A stretch of DNA of 24,087 nucleotides, from IMG/VR virus record IMGVR_UViG_3300030116_000368, positions 1 to 24,087 of that record; one strand, written 5' to 3'. The position numbers and the translations under genes were made by a program. The notes under the pieces were generated by a model, which saw only the letters and a list, made by a program, of their open reading frames with translations, did no database searches and was not told the DNA's origin. The DNA comes from a virus. Shown one piece after another: positions 21,610 to 24,087 of this stretch (its first letter is position 1; each line of letters starts with the position of its first letter).

Positions 21610-22038
21610 CTAAGCGTTGGCGGTAAATTGGCAAGATATTAAGCCAAGAAAGTGTGAGGAATCATCTAATTCAATAGGAGCAGGGCCAACAACATCAAGC
21701 ACTCTAGGATCACAACTAAACGTATCACTATAACCAGGAGCATTAACAGAAGTAAGCCCATCAATAACAGCTTCTCCTAGTGCAGATAAAGTTGCAGTAC
21801 CTTTTCCTCTTGGAACATAAATATTGCATTGAATAACACCAGAATAAAAATCCTGTGATGCACCTTGAGTTTGAGTTGTTGCCTGTGCAAAATCTACTGA
21901 CATAAGAATATATTTTTTTGTTTTGCCTGGTGTTTTATAAACCATATTGTCATAGACCATTTCAACAGTAGCATCTACTGCTGCAACTGCGTCTGTTACT
22001 GCTTTTTCAAAAGCTGCTCTTGTGTTAACTAAAGTCAT
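21610..22038 (-). CDS. tail terminator protein
   Basis: 142 residues. The N-terminal helix (TRAAFEKAVTDAVAAVDA), the central strands (KKYILMSVDFAQATTQTQ), the pattern GVIQCNIYVPRGKGTATLSALG, and the ending FLGLISCQFTANA match the tail-terminator fold, which caps the tube by forming a hexamer and joins it to the head. Its length is normal for that family. The ATG overlaps the previous gene's stop as ATGA (22035-22038). By lambda order a tail-tube gene should follow it, but the next gene is the chaperone G only 26 bases on. Confidence 0.75.
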   Translation of the reverse strand: MTLVNTRAAFEKAVTDAVAAVDATVEMVYDNMVYKTPGKTKKYILMSVDFAQATTQTQGASQDFYSGVIQCNIYVPRGKGTATLSALGEAVIDGLTSVNAPGYSDTFSCDPRVLDVVGPAPIELDDSSHFLGLISCQFTANA

Positions 22039-22601
22039 GGAGTTTCATAATCAACAAATACAGAACTAGGATCACTAAATGAACCAATACCACCTCCTGT
22101 AAATCTAACATTTTCAGATTTACCTCTAACACCAGTACCAAAAGCAGCAACACCAAGTTTTGGTTTATCTGTAAACATTTGATTTATAAGATTTCTTAAA
22201 TCCCCTTGAACATATTGAGGTATTTTACTCCTTGGAGAAGCTAAAGCTCTAGCTGCATATTGTGATCTATTACCAATAAATACTTTAGAAAAAGGTTTAA
22301 AATTTGGTATTGAATTTATAAATCTAGGTTTAATTTTTGCTTGAGAAGATCTTTGACCTCTTCTTGTTGGTTTAATATTGCTCCACGGAGCTACTGACTC
22401 TCTAGCTTCATTAGGTATAGGTCTTTGCGTAGAAGCTGTCCAATTAGAAGCAAAAAAACCAGTATCAACAGGGCTATTTTCCTCTGTAGACAAATCAGCA
22501 ATAATAGCTTTTACTAATTTATTTAAATCTCTTTCTAAATTATTTTCTAAATCTTTTTTAATTTGATTTATATTTTTAGTAAAAGGTTTAGGTTTAGCCA
22601 T
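22035..22601 (-). CDS. tail completion / neck protein, HK97 gp10-like
   Basis: 188 residues. A lysine- and asparagine-rich helical N-terminus (INQIKKDLENNLERDLNKLV) leads to the family signature SPVDTGFFASNW at about residues 43-54. A basic segment follows, then NRSQYAARALASPRS, and the end is less conserved. This motif is typical of HK97 gp10-like proteins, which sit at the neck or upper tail and complete head-tail joining. The gene overlaps the next one as ATGA and starts near the previous stop with a GAGG ribosome-binding site. It is somewhat longer than the most compact members, with the extra part in the C-terminal Gly/Ser-rich region. Confidence in the family is good, in the precise role moderate. 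Confidence 0.75.
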   Translation of the reverse strand: MAKPKPFTKNINQIKKDLENNLERDLNKLVKAIIADLSTEENSPVDTGFFASNWTASTQRPIPNEARESVAPWSNIKPTRRGQRSSQAKIKPRFINSIPNFKPFSKVFIGNRSQYAARALASPRSKIPQYVQGDLRNLINQMFTDKPKLGVAAFGTGVRGKSENVRFTGGGIGSFSDPSSVFVDYETP

Positions 22602-22984
22602 CAGAACCTCACTAATAAAGTAAACAGATAAGTCTGTCCACCCTGTCTTGTATCTATATTAACTATCTGTCCTACTCTTGTAGATCCAGCATAAGTTAAT
22701 GTAACTTCATCTTGAAAATCTGGTTGATTATCTCCTATTAAATCAGGTGTAATATAAACTTTAGCTTCTCTTCTTTCCCTACCATCATCTTCAGTAGATT
22801 GAACAAACTCAACAGGAGCTTTGATACTGTAAGTTGTATCGCTCGTAGAATATGCACCTGTAGCTGTGTTATAACTGCCAGATGCTTTTCTTGTATAAAC
22901 AATAGAAGAATCCAAAGAAGATCCAAGATCAGCTACAACCTGTTTAGCAACACTTTTCAATAATGTATCAAGTTGACCTGCCAT
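22601..22984 (-). CDS. head closure / head-tail joining protein
   Basis: 127 residues. The N-terminal helix (LDTLLKSVAKQVVADLGSSL) is followed by a beta-rich domain: YTRKASGSYNTATGAYSTSD, then YSIKAPVEFVQS, KVYITPDLIG and DEVTLTYAGSTRVGQIVNID. This layout is that of head-closure proteins (stoppers), which seal the connector after DNA packaging. The position between the connector and the HK97 gp10-like gene fits exactly. The start ATG has AGAGGA close upstream and touches the previous stop (TAATG-type junction). There is no cysteine and no sign of damage. The call relies on fold-type pattern and synteny more than on a specific motif. Confidence 0.7.
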   Translation of the reverse strand: MAGQLDTLLKSVAKQVVADLGSSLDSSIVYTRKASGSYNTATGAYSTSDTTYSIKAPVEFVQSTEDDGRERREAKVYITPDLIGDNQPDFQDEVTLTYAGSTRVGQIVNIDTRQGGQTYLFTLLVRF

Positions 22985-23514
22985 TATCCTCTAACTACCC
23001 TCATTTGAAAACTACCTGCTCCACCAAGCATATATGCTCCAAGATAACTTTGTAACCAAGGGTAAACATCTAAAATATTATTAACAGAACCAGTGCCTTG
23101 ACTTGCAGTATTGTACTTAACTTGAATATCTCCTAGCTTTACTTCTTCAAAATTACCATCTTTACCAGTAGTACCAGTAATAGCATCAGTATCATTTGCC
23201 AAAGCTCTAGCTAATTCGTATTGTGCATACTTAATTCCATTAGGAATTTTGGAACAAGCTAATTCAACACCATCTACCTGATAATTATTTCTTGGAAATT
23301 TTAATGCCTGTCCATCATCACATCTATCTCCATAGAAAACTAAAGTATCAATCCATCTTGCAGCAGATATTAATGATCTTTTCTTTTGATCGTCTGTCTT
23401 ATTTGTCCAAGTAGAAGAATCTGGAGAAGTATCAAAATAATCATTAGCTTCTGTCAATGTGACATAACTATTGGCATTTTCTCCTTTTATTGTTGCGTCT
23501 ATAGTAGCTGCCAC
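22984..23514 (-). CDS. head-tail connector / adaptor, DnaT-like phage family
   Basis: 176 residues from a GTG at 23512-23514. The product opens with ANSYVTLTEANDYFDTSPDS and continues SLISAARWIDTLVFYGDR and QALKFPRNNYQVDG, then helices and a flexible end. ANSYVTLxEAxxYF with AARWID is characteristic of a phage protein family annotated as DnaT-like, whose members sit after the capsid gene and are thought to be gp6-like connector adaptors. That annotation name does not mean DNA replication here. The upstream 40 bases hold no Shine-Dalgarno, so translation from this GTG may be weak. It is the first gene of the neck-tail operon after the terminator. Confidence 0.75.
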   Translation of the reverse strand: MAATIDATIKGENANSYVTLTEANDYFDTSPDSSTWTNKTDDQKKRSLISAARWIDTLVFYGDRCDDGQALKFPRNNYQVDGVELACSKIPNGIKYAQYELARALANDTDAITGTTGKDGNFEEVKLGDIQVKYNTASQGTGSVNNILDVYPWLQSYLGAYMLGGAGSFQMRVVRG

Positions 23515-23537
23515 GATTATTAAAGTAATTTAGTTTT

Positions 23538-23566
23538 ATTGTAGCGTAAAGAAAAAACCCCACCAA
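23538..23566 (-). promoter_or_regulatory. possible promoter for the neck-tail operon, overlapping the terminator
   Basis: On the minus strand TTGGTG (23561-23566) lies 17 bases before TACAAT (23538-23543). The -10 is a 5-of-6 match to the consensus and the spacing is ideal. The -35 is weak, matching three of six. The -35 bases form one side of the terminator stem, so reading through the hairpin and starting anew would share DNA. The predicted start would be about 15-20 bases before the GTG at 23514. Confidence 0.35.
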
Positions 23567-23580
23567 TAATTGATGAGGTT
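23551..23580 (-). terminator. intrinsic terminator after the capsid gene
   Basis: On the minus strand an 11-base-pair stem (AACCTCATCAA with TTGGTGGGGTT, two G-U pairs) encloses a TTA loop (arms 23570-23580 and 23556-23566) and is followed by a T run (23552-23557). It lies about 20 bases after the capsid stop at 23603. It would limit transcription into the neck and tail genes, helping keep capsid product in excess. Confidence 0.85.
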
Positions 23581-23602
23581 TAATGACCACAACTTAATGA
23601 TA

Positions 23603-24087
23603 TTAAGGATTGGTTCCAGTATCAAGTGGTGAATTAACGATTAGCTCGACTATAGGGATTAAATCAGCATCGTATGTGATTGCCCAGTTGTTATCGTTAG
23701 CTAACTGTGCGTTAGTTGGGTTGTCAGTAGCAGATGTCCACTTAGTTCCCATAACGTGATAAGCAGTATGGTAGTCAACAGACATAACATCTTGCTTAGA
23801 TAAGATGTTTCTATCTGATTCAATGCTTAGAGGAGATTGCTCACCTTCAAGAATTGTTCCTGACTTAATTAAGTAGCAACGGAACTCTTTTTGATGACCT
23901 GTTGTACCAGGTTGAACTGTATTAACTTGAGAGTCAATAACAACATTCATTCCAGCAAACTGACCAATACTTCTATCTGTGATACCAACACCACCGCCAC
24001 CCCATTGGATGCCAGTTCCAGTTGATAATGCAGAAGTAGAGAAAGTTAACATACCAACCTGATATAGGTAATAAGCAACAGTTGGAT
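23603..24087 (-). CDS. major capsid protein, C-terminal part (partial)
   Basis: The frame is open from the window edge to the stop at 23603-23605, so the gene starts outside. The ATG at 24052 is internal, because the upstream codons continue in frame (YLYQVG before it). The visible part, about 160 residues, has GIQWGGGGVGITDRSIGQF, EFRCYLIKSGTILEGEQS, SIESDRNILSKQDVMSVDY and HTAYHVMGTKW, with an acidic and proline-rich end. The YH-AYHV-G-W and ESDR elements are of the kind seen near the ends of phage coat proteins. A terminator directly after it and the connector and closure genes beyond fit a capsid gene. The precise coat family cannot be fixed without the rest. Confidence 0.7.
   Translation of the reverse strand, partial: PTVAYYLYQVGMLTFSTSALSTGTGIQWGGGGVGITDRSIGQFAGMNVVIDSQVNTVQPGTTGHQKEFRCYLIKSGTILEGEQSPLSIESDRNILSKQDVMSVDYHTAYHVMGTKWTSATDNPTNAQLANDNNWAITYDADLIPIVELIVNSPLDTGTNP

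Overview
The window is a stretch of an A+T-rich tailed-phage genome. It holds the virion neck and tail module of a lambda-like siphovirus, followed by a cluster of adhesins and small accessory genes. The fibre domains are of kinds I know from marine cyanophages and uncultured marine phages. Together with the base composition this suggests a phage of marine picocyanobacteria (Prochlorococcus or Synechococcus). That host assignment is an inference: the window has no photosystem gene or other host-diagnostic gene, and another low-GC marine bacterium cannot be excluded. No tRNA, integrase, insertion sequence or CRISPR array was seen.

Right part (about 24.1 to 13.1 kb, minus strand, so read from high to low coordinates): the 3' end of the major capsid gene, a strong intrinsic terminator, then a tightly packed neck and tail operon. 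Its order is connector (DnaT-like family), head closure, HK97-gp10-like tail completion, tail terminator, tail assembly chaperone G, a T extension reached only by frameshift, tape measure, then M, L, K, I and J homologues. The order is that of lambda Z-U-(V)-G-T-H-M-L-K-I-J, but no tail-tube gene (V) lies where it is expected. The T extension has no start codon of its own. It is open only in the +1 (or -2) frame, and an AAA-A slip site lies inside the short stretch where the shift must happen.

Middle part (13.1 to 4.2 kb, minus strand): a run of host-recognition genes, mostly joined by 0- to 4-base junctions. They are a tail-collar fibre, an 800-residue fibre with a cupredoxin-like domain, an 800-residue LamG/SPRY-type fibre with three related C-terminal units, and small fibre or fibre-associated proteins. 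Three of the small proteins are paralogous adhesins with different N-termini and a shared C-terminal domain.

Left part (4.4 to 0 kb, both strands): small genes of mostly unknown function. On the minus strand are a coiled-coil protein, a small membrane protein, a 55-residue zinc-ribbon protein and a proline-rich protein with a C-terminal membrane segment. They converge on a plus-strand block that encodes a two-helix membrane protein (a possible holin) and three exported proteins in a row. A hairpin terminator separates the two blocks. Further left are two divergent minus-strand genes (one only 53 residues), two coupled small plus-strand genes, and the end of a gene whose DELPF terminus resembles a single-stranded DNA-binding protein tail. 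This end probably marks the border of the replication region.
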